Assembly: GCA_002320385.1 (NCBI GenBank)
Contig: DCKN01000082.1
Coordinates: forward strand, 1-15,850
Direction: 5' to 3'
DNA length: 15,850 nucleotides
Source: Proteobacteria bacterium UBA1673
GTDB taxonomy: Bacteria; Pseudomonadota; Gammaproteobacteria; Comchoanobacterales; Comchoanobacteraceae
Numbering within the stretch: position 1 is the first letter of the stretch; each line of letters begins with the position of its first letter. Positions 7,646 through 15,416 of this stretch are shown piece by piece. Under the pieces are notes generated by a model. The model saw nothing but the letters and a program-made list of their open reading frames with translations. It ran no database searches and was not told the DNA's origin. The translations under genes were made by a program, and so were the position numbers.

Positions 7646-7999
7646 TTATGCTTTACGCTTACGTCTTTTGCGGGTTTTGGCATTTGTTTTGGTACGTTGA
7701 CCATTCACTGGTAAGCCGCGACGGTGACGGATACCCTGATAAGAACCAAGATCCATCTTTTCCTTAATCTTCACAGCAACTTCACGACGTAGTTCCCCCT
7801 CGACTTGATAGTTGCTGATTTCTTGTCGAATCTTATCGATTTCAGCTTCGGTTAGGTTACCTACTCGTCTGTCATGAGGGATGTTGACAGCATCGCATAT
7901 TTTCATTGCACGAGTCTTGCCAATACCGTAAATCGAGGTTAACCCCACCCAGATGTGTTTTTTTTCAGCAATAAACTGGCCTGAAATTGTTACTGACAT
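7646..7999 (-). CDS. rpsM: 30S ribosomal protein S13
   Basis: Head protein of the small subunit that contacts the P-site tRNA and bridges to the large subunit. The 117 residues include LTSIYGIGKTRA, EGELRREV and the RHRRGLPV region, so identity is clear. Three normally conserved places differ: the N-terminus is MSVTISGQFIA in place of the usual ARIAGVNIP, the RGQRT signature reads NGQRT (Asn99), and the tail after TRK is RRKRKA where TRKGP is usual. AAGGAG lies upstream of the ATG with slightly long spacing. First gene of the alpha operon, directly after rpmJ. Confidence 0.97.
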   Translation of the reverse strand: MSVTISGQFIAEKKHIWVGLTSIYGIGKTRAMKICDAVNIPHDRRVGNLTEAEIDKIRQEISNYQVEGELRREVAVKIKEKMDLGSYQGIRHRRGLPVNGQRTKTNAKTRKRRKRKA

Positions 8000-8014
8000 G
8001 ATTAACTATCTCCT

Positions 8015-8128
8015 TTAACCTTGTGTCTGATTATGACGTCTATTTTCGCAGATTATTCTTAGACGACCATGTCTTCGAATGAATTTACATTTACTACAAA
8101 TCTTTTTAAGTGATGCTCTAACTTTCAT
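8015..8128 (-). CDS. rpmJ: 50S ribosomal protein L36 (zinc-binding form)
   Basis: A 37-residue gene, [11 protein letters not shown] to RRHNQTQG, found by reading the gap between secY and rpsM. L36 sits in 23S rRNA near the GTPase-associated region. Cys11, Cys14, Cys27 and His32 form the zinc ribbon of the so-called C-plus type. TGAGG, formed by the secY stop and following bases, is the ribosome binding site 7 bases ahead of the ATG. Its place between secY and rpsM, with no infA or adk, is the gammaproteobacterial order. Confidence 0.97.
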   Translation of the reverse strand: MKVRASLKKICSKCKFIRRHGRLRIICENRRHNQTQG

Positions 8129-8137
8129 GGTTTTTCC

Positions 8138-9445
8138 TCAGCGAAGTAGTTTTAGTTTACTGTTTGATTGCATACCTGCACTTTGAGCACCAGGTAACAA
8201 ATAGGTTTGAATCTGTGACATGACATCCATTACGCACACCACAGCGATCAAAAGTGATGTACCCCCGAATAGTAGCGGAATATGCAAAAAACGGATCACG
8301 ATATCAGGTAATATGGATACGAACGCGAGGTACATTCCACCGAAAAACGTCAGTTTGCTGAGCACAGTGTCGATGAATTGCGCTGTGTTATGACCAGGCC
8401 GTATGCCACTGATCAATGCGCCTTGTCGTTTGAGGTGCTTGGCAATTTCGTTGGAATCATGGAAAAGCGCAGTCAAGTAGTAGGTGAATAGCATCACTAG
8501 CCCAACGTATAATATCAGATAGAGCGGTTCTCCGGGCTGTACAAAGTATCTCAGCTGTTTGACGAACCCCCAACTTTCTGACACGGCAAAAAAGTCGATG
8601 ATGGATGCAGGGAAAAATATAAGTGTTTGCGCGATGATTGGTGGTAAAATCCCAACCATATTAATCTTTAGTGGTAGCTTCGAACTCGCCTGCATCGACA
8701 TTCTTCGGCCCTGCTGCCGCTTGGGGTAGGTTAATGTAAGTTGCCTTTGTCCCCTTTCCATGTAAACAATGAACACGATGACTGCAATCATAAGTGCAAA
8801 TACTAAGCTGATCACCATGTAAGATGTTTGGCCTTGTTTGGCCTGAGACATTAACTTTGAAAACGCTTCTGGGAACCGTGACACGATCCCTGAGAATATA
8901 AGTATGGATATTCCATTTCCAATCCCATAACGCGTTATTTGATCACCTAGCCACATCATGAACATGGTACCAGTTGTGAGCGAAATGACTGTGAGTAGAT
9001 AGAACTGATGGATAGGTAGCACGATCATACTATTGGCGGCAATCATCTTGCTTACACCAACCGCCTGGAGTAATGAAATGAGCAATGTTAACTGACGCGT
9101 ATACTGGTTGATTTTTTGTCTGCCAGCTTCGCCGCCGTGCTTCCGGAGATCCTCTATTGACGGTACTGAATAGCTGAGAAACTGCATGCAAATTGACGAC
9201 GATATGTAAGGCATGATTCCCAATGATAAGAGACTCATATTGGATAGTGCGCCACCAGTAAACATATCGAAATAACCAAGGATTGCGTTGTTCCTGTTGT
9301 CATGGAATAACTGGCTCAGCTGTTCCAGATCAATACCAGGTAGTGGTATGTGCGCGCCAATGCGGAATACCAATATCGCAAATAGCACAAATAGTATTTT
9401 GTGCTGAAGCTCAGTTATTGCAGATGTTCGACTCGTCTTTTGCAT
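8138..9445 (-). CDS. secY: Preprotein translocase subunit SecY
   Basis: Central pore of the Sec translocon in the inner membrane. The 435 residues give ten hydrophobic segments in the family pattern. Recognisable landmarks are IPLPGID after the first segment, MFTGGALSNMSLLSLGIMPYI around the plug and second segment, the ERGQRQL...YPKRQQGRR cytoplasmic loop, and KRQGALISGIRPG in the C5 loop that contacts SecA and the ribosome. FGGTSLLI and a short basic C-terminus complete it. It lies 8 bases after rplO, whose stop overlaps the TAGGA ribosome binding site. Confidence 0.98.
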   Translation of the reverse strand: MQKTSRTSAITELQHKILFVLFAILVFRIGAHIPLPGIDLEQLSQLFHDNRNNAILGYFDMFTGGALSNMSLLSLGIMPYISSSICMQFLSYSVPSIEDLRKHGGEAGRQKINQYTRQLTLLISLLQAVGVSKMIAANSMIVLPIHQFYLLTVISLTTGTMFMMWLGDQITRYGIGNGISILIFSGIVSRFPEAFSKLMSQAKQGQTSYMVISLVFALMIAVIVFIVYMERGQRQLTLTYPKRQQGRRMSMQASSKLPLKINMVGILPPIIAQTLIFFPASIIDFFAVSESWGFVKQLRYFVQPGEPLYLILYVGLVMLFTYYLTALFHDSNEIAKHLKRQGALISGIRPGHNTAQFIDTVLSKLTFFGGMYLAFVSILPDIVIRFLHIPLLFGGTSLLIAVVCVMDVMSQIQTYLLPGAQSAGMQSNSKLKLLR

Positions 9446-9453
9446 TATGATTC

Positions 9454-9906
9454 CTAGCTACCGATGGCCTTGCAGGTTCCGCCTGCAGCTTCTACAGCTT
9501 TTTTGGCACCTTTGGTTACAGGTAAAACAAGATTGATTGCTTTGGAAATTTCACCTGAAAGAAACACTTTTGCGGTTCGTATCGCTTTGTTCACAATTCG
9601 ATGTTGCTTAAGAAAAGCTAGATCGACGGTGATCTCTTTATCAGTGAGGTGCTTTACGGCAGCATTGATTTCTGAGAGCCTCACTTCTGCGTGCTCAAAT
9701 GCAGCGTTGCATGTGAATCCAACTTTGGGAAGTCTTCTCTGCAGTGGCATTTGACCGCCCTCAAAACTGGCAGGCACAGATGAACCTGACCGAGATTTGT
9801 ATCCTTTATGCCCTCTACCACATGTTTTACCACGTGTGAAACCACGACCGAGTCGTCGTGCTTTTTTCTTCGATTTGGGCGCTGGTGCGAGAGTATTTAA
9901 CAACAT
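9454..9906 (-). CDS. rplO: 50S ribosomal protein L15
   Basis: Late-assembly large-subunit protein whose N-terminal arm threads through 23S rRNA. The 150 residues start MLLNTLAPA and include the glycine-rich arm LGRGFTRGKTCGRGHKGYKSRSG and the FEGGQMPLQRRLPKVGF signature. The arm is slightly shorter than the usual GRGIGSGLGKT form. rpmD ends one base before the ATG, and GAGGT within its last codons is the ribosome binding site. Confidence 0.97.
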   Translation of the reverse strand: MLLNTLAPAPKSKKKARRLGRGFTRGKTCGRGHKGYKSRSGSSVPASFEGGQMPLQRRLPKVGFTCNAAFEHAEVRLSEINAAVKHLTDKEITVDLAFLKQHRIVNKAIRTAKVFLSGEISKAINLVLPVTKGAKKAVEAAGGTCKAIGS

Positions 9907-9907
9907 T

Positions 9908-10090
9908 TTAGACCTCTTCAGTTTTCAATAGAAATTTTACTTTACTGACCATACCCATCACTGCTGGTGTTTTTTCGAGAATTTTGATGCTATTGCGCTT
10001 TCTCAGACCTAAACCCTTGACACACTCTCTTTGAGTTGGGTTGCAAGCGATAGTGCTTTTGATCAGTTGAACTTTGATTTTGGCTGTCAT
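9908..10090 (-). CDS. rpmD: 50S ribosomal protein L30
   Basis: Small large-subunit protein of 60 residues. The family pattern is present: KVQLIKSTIACNPTQRECVKGLGLRK, then a middle loop and VKFLLK near the end. The gene starts 3 bases after rpsE, with GAGGT about 7 bases before the ATG. Its C-terminal codons double as the ribosome binding site of rplO. Confidence 0.95.
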   Translation of the reverse strand: MTAKIKVQLIKSTIACNPTQRECVKGLGLRKRNSIKILEKTPAVMGMVSKVKFLLKTEEV

Positions 10091-10093
10091 TGT

Positions 10094-10624
10094 TTATACC
10101 TCGGTACCCGCTTGCAATTTTTGCATGCTTATGCCACGCTTTGCGGAAATTTGTTCAGGGTTTCTCATCTCGCGAAGACTTTTGATCGTAGCGTAAGCAA
10201 CGTTTTGCGCTGTTGATGATCCTAGAATTTTACCCAGTACGTTTTCAATCCCTGCGACCTTAAACACTTGACGCATCGCACCACCTGCGATGATCCCGGT
10301 ACCTTTAGGTGCTGGTCGAATAAGTACTTTTGTTGCCCCATACTTTGTTGTAGCTGTGTGCTGGACTGTTTTGTCAGCGGTCATTTTGACTTCAGTAAGA
10401 TCTTGTCTCGCTTGTTTCTGTGCTTTCTGGTAAGCGATTGATACTTCCATACCGTGAGCAATACCAATTCCAACTTGTCCGTTGCCGTCGCCGACAACAA
10501 CGGTGGCTGAGAATCTGAAGATTCTTCCACCTCTAACCACTTTTGCGGTCCGTCTGAGACTCACAAGTTCAGAGAGCAACTCATACGACTGGTCGTCTTG
10601 AGCTTTATCAGTTACTTGGTTCAT
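10094..10624 (-). CDS. rpsE: 30S ribosomal protein S5
   Basis: Small-subunit body protein involved in decoding accuracy and mRNA unwinding at the entry channel. From ATG at 10624 it has 176 residues. The double-stranded RNA-binding-like N-terminal domain holds VVRGGRIFRFSATVVVGDGNG and GIGIAHGMEVSIA, and the C-terminal domain holds APKGTGIIAGGAMRQVFK. GKA is usual where IAHG has its His. An in-frame ATG at 10636 would add four residues (MERK) and also has a site (AAGGT) ahead. I prefer 10624 because GGAGAG lies just before it. Confidence 0.96.
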   Translation of the reverse strand: MNQVTDKAQDDQSYELLSELVSLRRTAKVVRGGRIFRFSATVVVGDGNGQVGIGIAHGMEVSIAYQKAQKQARQDLTEVKMTADKTVQHTATTKYGATKVLIRPAPKGTGIIAGGAMRQVFKVAGIENVLGKILGSSTAQNVAYATIKSLREMRNPEQISAKRGISMQKLQAGTEV

Positions 10625-10628
10625 TTTT

Positions 10629-10634
10629 CTCTCC
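10629..10634 (-). promoter_or_regulatory. Ribosome binding site favouring the shorter S5 start
   Basis: GGAGAG on the minus strand ends 4 bases before the ATG at 10624; the GGAG part is 6 bases away. The competing start at 10636 has AAGGT 6 bases ahead, so both could be used. Confidence 0.5.
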
Positions 10635-10638
10635 ATAA

Positions 10639-10974
10639 TTATACCTTGATTCCAGCTGCTCGTAGCCCGTCTGCAAATGCAGAGATACGACCGTGGTATA
10701 TGTGACCAGATCGGTTGAATGCCACTTCTTTTACATTGAGTTTGTTTAGTAATTTGGCAATTGACTGAGCTAGTGTGCGTGCTGCATCACAATTTCCTGT
10801 CTGCTTCATCTGCTTCTTAGCAGCGTTAGACTTTGTTGTCGCGCCGGCCATAACGATACCAGTCGGCGAGATAATTTGTGCTTCGAAGTGCTTGTTTGAA
10901 CGGATAACTGTGACTGAGTGTTTGTTCTGAGAAGCAATCGCAGCACTAGTTTTGTTTTTAGAACGTATTGACAT
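10639..10974 (-). CDS. rplR: 50S ribosomal protein L18
   Basis: 5S rRNA-binding protein of the central protuberance. The 111 residues hold the family landmarks VIRSNKHFEAQII, TGNCDAARTLAQSIA, and the C-terminal FNRSGHIYHGRISAFADGLRAAG. The arginine-rich N-terminal tail common in the family is short. The ATG shares one base with the rplF stop (TAATG). Confidence 0.96.
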   Translation of the reverse strand: MSIRSKNKTSAAIASQNKHSVTVIRSNKHFEAQIISPTGIVMAGATTKSNAAKKQMKQTGNCDAARTLAQSIAKLLNKLNVKEVAFNRSGHIYHGRISAFADGLRAAGIKV

Positions 10975-11510
10975 TATTTCTTTTTAACCTCTTTCAGTTT
11001 TAGAACTTTACCCACCATGCGTACACCTTTACCTTTGTAGGCATCGGGTTTACGAAGTGCCATCATGTTTGCTGCAACTTGACCTAGCAACTGCTTATCG
11101 ATTGACTTCAAAGTGATGTTAACATCTTTCTCGATGCTGATCTCGATGCCTTCCGGTAACATAAACACGTCCGGGTGACTTTTGCCAAGCGTAAACACAA
11201 CCTTACGGCCGTCCATTTTGGCACGATAACCAACGCCGACTAGCTGAAGATCAATTTTGAATCCTTCAGTCACGCCTTTAACCATGTTGGCTACAAGCGC
11301 TCTAGTGGTTCCAGCCATAGCCCAGTGAACTCTGCCGCTTGTATCCGCTGGCTTAAATGATAAACCAGAATCTGTCTTGACGATCTCTACCTCGGGATGC
11401 AAGGATTGCTTCAACACTTTGTTGCCATTGGATATTGTAATTATACCATCAGTATAGTCATATTGCACGCCACTAGGGATAGCAATCTCTTTTTTAGCGA
11501 CTCTGGACAT
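10974..11510 (-). CDS. rplF: 50S ribosomal protein L6
   Basis: Large-subunit protein near the sarcin-ricin loop and the factor-binding site. The 178 residues match the family length (177 in Escherichia coli). Two L6 repeats are visible, with GTTRALVANMVKGVTEGF and LVGVGYRAK in the first half and the C-terminal signature RKPDAYKGKGVR. The usual VKGPKGEL of the first sheet reads ISNGNKVL here. The ATG shares a base with the rpsH stop, and GGGGAGG lies within the rpsH end. Confidence 0.97.
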   Translation of the reverse strand: MSRVAKKEIAIPSGVQYDYTDGIITISNGNKVLKQSLHPEVEIVKTDSGLSFKPADTSGRVHWAMAGTTRALVANMVKGVTEGFKIDLQLVGVGYRAKMDGRKVVFTLGKSHPDVFMLPEGIEISIEKDVNITLKSIDKQLLGQVAANMMALRKPDAYKGKGVRMVGKVLKLKEVKKK

Positions 11511-11923
11511 TAAATTACCTCCCCGATGATCACTCCGCCAAGCTTTTGCTTTGATGCTGCGAACTTATCGCGGAGCTCTTTGTCTGAGAACACACCTTTC
11601 GAGGTTGAAACGACCCTGATACCAAGACCATTACACACGGGTGACATATCATCAAAGCCGTGATAAATTGGCAAACTTGGCTTAGCAATTCTTCTAATCT
11701 CTTCAATCACAGGCTTACCCATATGATACTTCAAATAAATCTTAATTTCTGGCTTACCATCCACATCAATCTTGTCGTATCCAGAAATGTAACCTTCTCT
11801 CTTTAGTACATCAAGTATTGCTACTTTGTACTTTGTCGCAGGGCAGTTTGTTGACGGCTTAGTGCGAAATTGTGCATTTCTAATTCTTGTGAACATATCT
11901 GCTATCGGATCTTGCATACTCAT
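11510..11923 (-). CDS. rpsH: 30S ribosomal protein S8
   Basis: Binds helix 21 of 16S rRNA; in Escherichia coli it also represses the spc operon by binding the rplE region. The 137 residues begin MSMQDPIADMFTRIRN, nearly identical to Escherichia coli, and include NGLGIRVVSTSKGVFSDKE. The end, LGGVIIGEVI, is longer than and differs from the common GGEILCYVW. GAGGAG precedes the ATG. It follows rpsN as usual. Confidence 0.97.
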   Translation of the reverse strand: MSMQDPIADMFTRIRNAQFRTKPSTNCPATKYKVAILDVLKREGYISGYDKIDVDGKPEIKIYLKYHMGKPVIEEIRRIAKPSLPIYHGFDDMSPVCNGLGIRVVSTSKGVFSDKELRDKFAASKQKLGGVIIGEVI

Positions 11924-11938
11924 TAATACTCTCCTCGA

Positions 11939-12256
11939 TTACCAGCTTGACATGGTCACGCCTGGCAAGTAAGCGCTTCTAAAAAATTTTCTAACGCAAA
12001 GACGACATAAATCAAAACGTCGCATATATCCGTGAATTCGGCCACATTGTGGACAACGGCTTGTTTGACGACTCTTACTTTCGTTTAGCGGTCTTTTTTG
12101 TAGTGCGAATACTGCCTCCATTTTCATTTCAGCAGTCACTGAGTCATCTGAACTAGAGATGATTGCTTTAAGCTCGGCTCTTCTTTTGATTCTGTCTGGA
12201 TTTGAATTCATTTTGGTGAGCCGCAAATCTTTTTGGATCTTTGCTTTACGTGCCAT
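11939..12256 (-). CDS. rpsN: 30S ribosomal protein S14, long form with zinc-ribbon cysteines
   Basis: Small-subunit head protein. Its 105 residues give the long (about 100-residue) form, with the N-terminal ARKAKIQKDLR and RRAELKAII region of proteobacterial S14. Within the C-terminal half it has Cys68, Cys71, Cys84 and Cys87, spaced C-x2-C-x12-C-x2-C, exactly the zinc ribbon of the short 61-residue form of Gram-positives and Thermus. Proteobacterial long forms usually lack these cysteines. The end LPGVTMSSW is canonical. The ATG directly abuts the rplE stop, with GAGGT inside rplE. Confidence 0.96.
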   Translation of the reverse strand: MARKAKIQKDLRLTKMNSNPDRIKRRAELKAIISSSDDSVTAEMKMEAVFALQKRPLNESKSRQTSRCPQCGRIHGYMRRFDLCRLCVRKFFRSAYLPGVTMSSW

Positions 12257-12817
12257 TTAGGATACCTCTTGTGTCAATTTGTCTCTAAAAGGCATGTTAA
12301 GTTTTGACAACAATAAGAATGCCTCGTACTTGTTTTGAGCTGTAATCGTGATTGCAATGTCAAGCCCACGAATGCGATCGATCTGATCATAACGGATCTC
12401 ACTGAACACGATCTGTTCTTTGACACCAATGTTATAGTTGCCTTGTTTATCAAAAGCCTTGACGCTGTAACCTTTGAAGTCACGTATTTTTGGGCAAACG
12501 ATTGAAACAAAGTTTTCGAAAAAGTCGTACATTCTGTCGCGTCTCAGTGTAACCTTGCAACCGATCGGCCAACCTTCCCTAATCTTAAAACCAGCCTCAG
12601 ATCCTTTAGTAATGGTAACGATAGGCTTTCTTCCTGATATCTCAGACATATCTCTCACAGCATGTTCGAGCAGCTTTTTATCGTCTTTTGCCTGTCCTAC
12701 TCCCATATTGAGCGTAATCTTAGTGAGCTTAGGCATGGACATGATTGACCGATCTTTGCCAAGTTCTTTGTGCAAAGCTGGCAAAACATTGTCATAGTAA
12801 TGTTTCTTTAGTCCCAT
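12257..12817 (-). CDS. rplE: 50S ribosomal protein L5
   Basis: 5S rRNA-binding protein of the central protuberance that also contacts the P-site tRNA. The 186 residues include PKLTKITLNMGVGQA, the ISGRKPIVTITKGSEAGFKIREG stretch, VTLRRDRMYDF and RDFKGYSV, plus a C-terminal NMPFRDKL. Its ATG directly abuts the rplX stop and its own stop abuts rpsN. In Escherichia coli the S8 repressor site lies at this gene's start; I could not verify an equivalent here. Confidence 0.97.
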   Translation of the reverse strand: MGLKKHYYDNVLPALHKELGKDRSIMSMPKLTKITLNMGVGQAKDDKKLLEHAVRDMSEISGRKPIVTITKGSEAGFKIREGWPIGCKVTLRRDRMYDFFENFVSIVCPKIRDFKGYSVKAFDKQGNYNIGVKEQIVFSEIRYDQIDRIRGLDIAITITAQNKYEAFLLLSKLNMPFRDKLTQEVS

Positions 12818-13138
12818 TTAGTTACCTACCTCTTTTTTAGTGCGCTTATTATACCGAATTTTCTTACCGTCTGGTAGTACTTGCATGCCAATTTTCACTG
12901 GTTTTTTACTTTCAGTATCATAAAATGCTAGATTTGATAGATGAATCGGCCCCTCTTTCTTTTTGAGTCCGCCTTCTTCCCCTTTTTGTTGATCACGTCT
13001 TACATAGTGCGTTTTCATATTTAGCCCAGCAACGATAGCAAGATCCCCATTGACACCCGTCACTGATCCTGTCTTACCTTTCTCGTCACCAGCAATGATG
13101 ACAACTGTATCGCCTTTGCGAATGTGCTTTGTTACCAT
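12818..13138 (-). CDS. rplX: 50S ribosomal protein L24
   Basis: Assembly initiator of the large subunit, located at the tunnel exit. The 106 residues contain a KOW motif (HIRKGDTVVIIAGDEKGKTG) at 5-24 and GGLKKKEGPIHLSNL further on. AGGAGA lies before the ATG. The gene starts 12 bases after rplN and abuts rplE. Confidence 0.97.
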   Translation of the reverse strand: MVTKHIRKGDTVVIIAGDEKGKTGSVTGVNGDLAIVAGLNMKTHYVRRDQQKGEEGGLKKKEGPIHLSNLAFYDTESKKPVKIGMQVLPDGKKIRYNKRTKKEVGN

Positions 13139-13150
13139 GGTGCTTTTCTC

Positions 13151-13516
13151 CTATAATACTTCAGGCGCTAGAGAAATGATACGCATGTATACATCACGTA
13201 ACTCTCTGCTTACTGGCCCAAACACACGTGTGCCGAGAGGCTGCTTTTGAGCATTCAGTATGACAACTGCATTGCTGTCAAATGAAATTCTAGCATCATC
13301 TTTTCTGTTCAGTCGACTTTTGGTCCTCACAACAACAGCAAACATGACTTCACCTTTGCTCACTTTACTTCTGGGCAGTGCTTCTTTAACGGTAATTCTA
13401 ATGACATCGCCGATTCTAGCATAGCGCCTCTTAGACCCGCCTAAGACTTTAATACAGACTACTCGTTTAGCGCCTGAATTGTCGGCAACTTGCAGAGATG
13501 TTCCTTCCTGAATCAT
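13151..13516 (-). CDS. rplN: 50S ribosomal protein L14
   Basis: Interface protein of the large subunit forming an intersubunit bridge with 16S rRNA. The 121 residues begin [18 protein letters not shown] and hold the signatures [20 protein letters not shown] and [13 protein letters not shown], so the gene is ordinary. Its ATG overlaps the rpsQ stop (ATGA), and the very purine-rich AGGGGGG within rpsQ is its ribosome binding site. Confidence 0.98.
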   Translation of the reverse strand: MIQEGTSLQVADNSGAKRVVCIKVLGGSKRRYARIGDVIRITVKEALPRSKVSKGEVMFAVVVRTKSRLNRKDDARISFDSNAVVILNAQKQPLGTRVFGPVSRELRDVYMRIISLAPEVL

Positions 13517-13773
13517 GATTCCCCCCTGTCAGCACTTTTGCTGATAACTTCGTGTAATTTCCACGTTTTCTGCTTCGAAAAAGGTTTGCATGGTATGATA
13601 GATACCTGATCACCTGTCTTTGCAGTACAAGCTTCATCGTGCACATGCATTTTTGTTGTGTGCGAGACGTAACGCCCTAAATGGTTCTTAACCTTGCGGG
13701 ATACGATCACGACGAGTGATTTGGGTGCTACGCTGTGCACAACGCCAGATGTTGTTCCTAGTTTTTTACTCAT
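13513..13773 (-). CDS. rpsQ: 30S ribosomal protein S17
   Basis: Early 16S rRNA-binding protein of the small-subunit body. The 86 residues show the OB-fold signature TTKMHVHDE, followed by [20 protein letters not shown]. Its ATG overlaps the rpmC stop (ATGA), and GAGAG in the rpmC tail is the likely ribosome binding site. Its own end overlaps rplN. Confidence 0.97.
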   Translation of the reverse strand: MSKKLGTTSGVVHSVAPKSLVVIVSRKVKNHLGRYVSHTTKMHVHDEACTAKTGDQVSIIPCKPFSKQKTWKLHEVISKSADRGES

Positions 13774-13952
13774 GTCTCTCTCTCATTTAATAACGTTTTG
13801 ATCATTGCAATTTCACGCTTTAGTTTACGAAACATATGTGTTTTTACTTGATTACCTAGCTTTTTTTGAAAGCGTAGATCTAGTAAAAGCTTTCTGTTTT
13901 CTAGAACCTTAGCTTCAAGATCAGCTAGTGACATTGTTTTCAGATTACTCAT
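13770..13952 (-). CDS. rpmC: 50S ribosomal protein L29
   Basis: Small two-helix protein at the tunnel exit, part of the docking site for trigger factor and SRP. The 60 residues show the family pattern: SLADLEAKVLENRKLLLDLRFQK, then the second helix ending IAMIKTLLNER. The ATG shares a base with the rplP stop (TAATG), with AAGGTG in the rplP end as ribosome binding site. A second in-frame ATG at codon 7 is possible but less likely. Confidence 0.95.
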   Translation of the reverse strand: MSNLKTMSLADLEAKVLENRKLLLDLRFQKKLGNQVKTHMFRKLKREIAMIKTLLNERET

Positions 13953-14377
13953 TACACACTCACCTTATCACTTTTTATAAACTTGGTCTTAAATGGCATT
14001 TTACCACTGGCAGACCGGATTGCCTCGCGGGCAACATCTTCAGGTACACCTGCGATCTCGAATATCACAGTTCCAGGCTTAACAAGAAATACATAGTACT
14101 CAACATTACCTTTACCTTTACCTTGCCTTACTTCGAGTGGTTTACTCGTAATTGGCTTATCAGGGAATACCCGAATCCAAACTTTTCCCTGACGCTTGAG
14201 CGATCGGCTAATGACACGCCTGGCGGCTTCGATTTGTCGACCCGTCAAACGGCTTGCTTGAATGGACTGCATTCCATAATCTCCAAAACAAACGTTAGGA
14301 TTTTTGGCTCTACCCAGGATTTTCCCGCTGTTTCCCTTAAAGTCTTTCCGATACTTTCTATTCTTTGGTTGTAACAT
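13952..14377 (-). CDS. rplP: 50S ribosomal protein L16
   Basis: Late-assembly protein near the A-site tRNA elbow. The 141 residues contain [29 protein letters not shown] and [11 protein letters not shown]. Arg84 aligns with Arg81 of Escherichia coli L16, the residue hydroxylated there by YcfD/RoxA. Relative to Escherichia coli there is an insertion of about three residues in the N-terminal loop ([11 protein letters not shown]). GAGGT precedes the ATG; rpsC ends 2 bases earlier. Confidence 0.97.
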   Translation of the reverse strand: MLQPKNRKYRKDFKGNSGKILGRAKNPNVCFGDYGMQSIQASRLTGRQIEAARRVISRSLKRQGKVWIRVFPDKPITSKPLEVRQGKGKGNVEYYVFLVKPGTVIFEIAGVPEDVAREAIRSASGKMPFKTKFIKSDKVSV

Positions 14378-14379
14378 GA

Positions 14380-15033
14380 CTATACCTCTTCTTTAGCCTT
14401 TTTCGTGCGCGCCACATCATCCTTGTAAATCCAAACCTTGATACCTATGATACCGTAAGTTGTCAACGCTGTAGCGATGTGATAATCAATGTTTGCCTTG
14501 AATGTATGCAATGGCAATCTGCCCTCAAGATACTTCTCGCTCCGAGCGATTTCTGCACCATTGAGACGGCCGCTTACCATGATTTTGATCCCTTTAGCGC
14601 CCGCACGCATTGCTGCCTGAACAGCACGCTTCATTGCCTTTCGAAATGCAACACGACGCTCGAGCTGTGAAGCCACACCCTCTGAAACGATTTTTGCGGA
14701 TAGATCTGGTTTTTTCTCTTCCTCAATACTCAAATGCACAGGTTGTCTGATTAACGCAGAAACTCCGTATTTGGCTTTATCCACATCAGAGCCTTTTTTC
14801 CCAATGATCATGCCTGGCCTGCTGCAAATGATTCGTACTTGAATACTTTGTGCAGATCGCTGAATGATAATGTCTCGGATTCCGGCGCTGTGATAGTTTT
14901 TCTGAAGGTAACTTCGCACTTTGAAGTCATCTTGTATGTATTGCTTGTACTTGTTAGGACGAGCATACCATACGGATGATGATGATTTGTTGATTCCCTG
15001 ACGTAATGCGATTGGGCTTTGTTTCTGTCCCAT
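14380..15033 (-). CDS. rpsC: 30S ribosomal protein S3
   Basis: Forms the mRNA entry channel of the small subunit together with S4 and S5. At 217 residues it is shorter than the 233 of Escherichia coli, mainly at the C-terminus. It begins [17 protein letters not shown], has the KH type 2 domain with the GxxG loop IGKKG, and the C-terminal domain signature [20 protein letters not shown]. The ATG directly abuts the rplV stop, and AGGAG sits within the last rplV codons. Confidence 0.98.
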   Translation of the reverse strand: MGQKQSPIALRQGINKSSSSVWYARPNKYKQYIQDDFKVRSYLQKNYHSAGIRDIIIQRSAQSIQVRIICSRPGMIIGKKGSDVDKAKYGVSALIRQPVHLSIEEEKKPDLSAKIVSEGVASQLERRVAFRKAMKRAVQAAMRAGAKGIKIMVSGRLNGAEIARSEKYLEGRLPLHTFKANIDYHIATALTTYGIIGIKVWIYKDDVARTKKAKEEV

Positions 15034-15402
15034 TTAGTTATCTCCTGTCTTTACTGTTTCAATCGTGCTGGAGCCGTCACCTACGATCACTGTCAGATGG
15101 CTTGATGGCTTAAGTATTCTGTCGCCTCTTCCTCTGGCACGCGGCATCATTCGCTTCATGACTGGGCCTTGATCAACGTAGACATACTGCACTTTTAGAT
15201 CATCGATGTCCATATCGTGATTGTTCTCAGCGTTTGCGATTGCTGAAAGAAGTGTTTTCAGCATCAGTTTTGCAGCTTTCTTTGGTGAGTGCTCGAGAAT
15301 ATCAATTGCTTTAGACACATGCATACCACGGATTAAATTTGCTACTAATCGCGCTTTGAGTGTCGATATCCGAACGCCTTTGGTTATTGCTCTAGTTAAC
15401 AT
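15034..15402 (-). CDS. rplV: 50S ribosomal protein L22
   Basis: Its beta-hairpin lines the constriction of the peptide exit tunnel. The 122 residues include [16 protein letters not shown] and the hairpin tip [16 protein letters not shown], where macrolide-resistance changes occur in other species; nothing abnormal is seen there. The protein runs about 12 residues beyond Escherichia coli L22 at the C-terminus. CGGAGAA precedes the ATG and rpsS ends 14 bases upstream. Confidence 0.97.
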   Translation of the reverse strand: MLTRAITKGVRISTLKARLVANLIRGMHVSKAIDILEHSPKKAAKLMLKTLLSAIANAENNHDMDIDDLKVQYVYVDQGPVMKRMMPRARGRGDRILKPSSHLTVIVGDGSSTIETVKTGDN

Positions 15403-15416
15403 GACTTCTCCGATTC

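Noticed and set aside
8000..8137. Gap between secY and rpsM as a non-coding regulatory region
   Set aside because: It is filled by a complete 37-codon rpmJ gene.
9464..9754. Plus-strand open frame of 96 codons opposite rplO
   Set aside because: Mirror of the L15 coding sequence; composition follows the opposite strand and nothing in it resembles a protein family.
12274..12510. Minus-strand frame of 78 codons within rplE
   Set aside because: Same strand but out of frame with well-supported L5.
13928..14374. Plus-strand open frame of 148 codons opposite rplP
   Set aside because: It lies wholly antisense to a clear L16 gene, has no recognisable domain and no sensible ribosome binding site.
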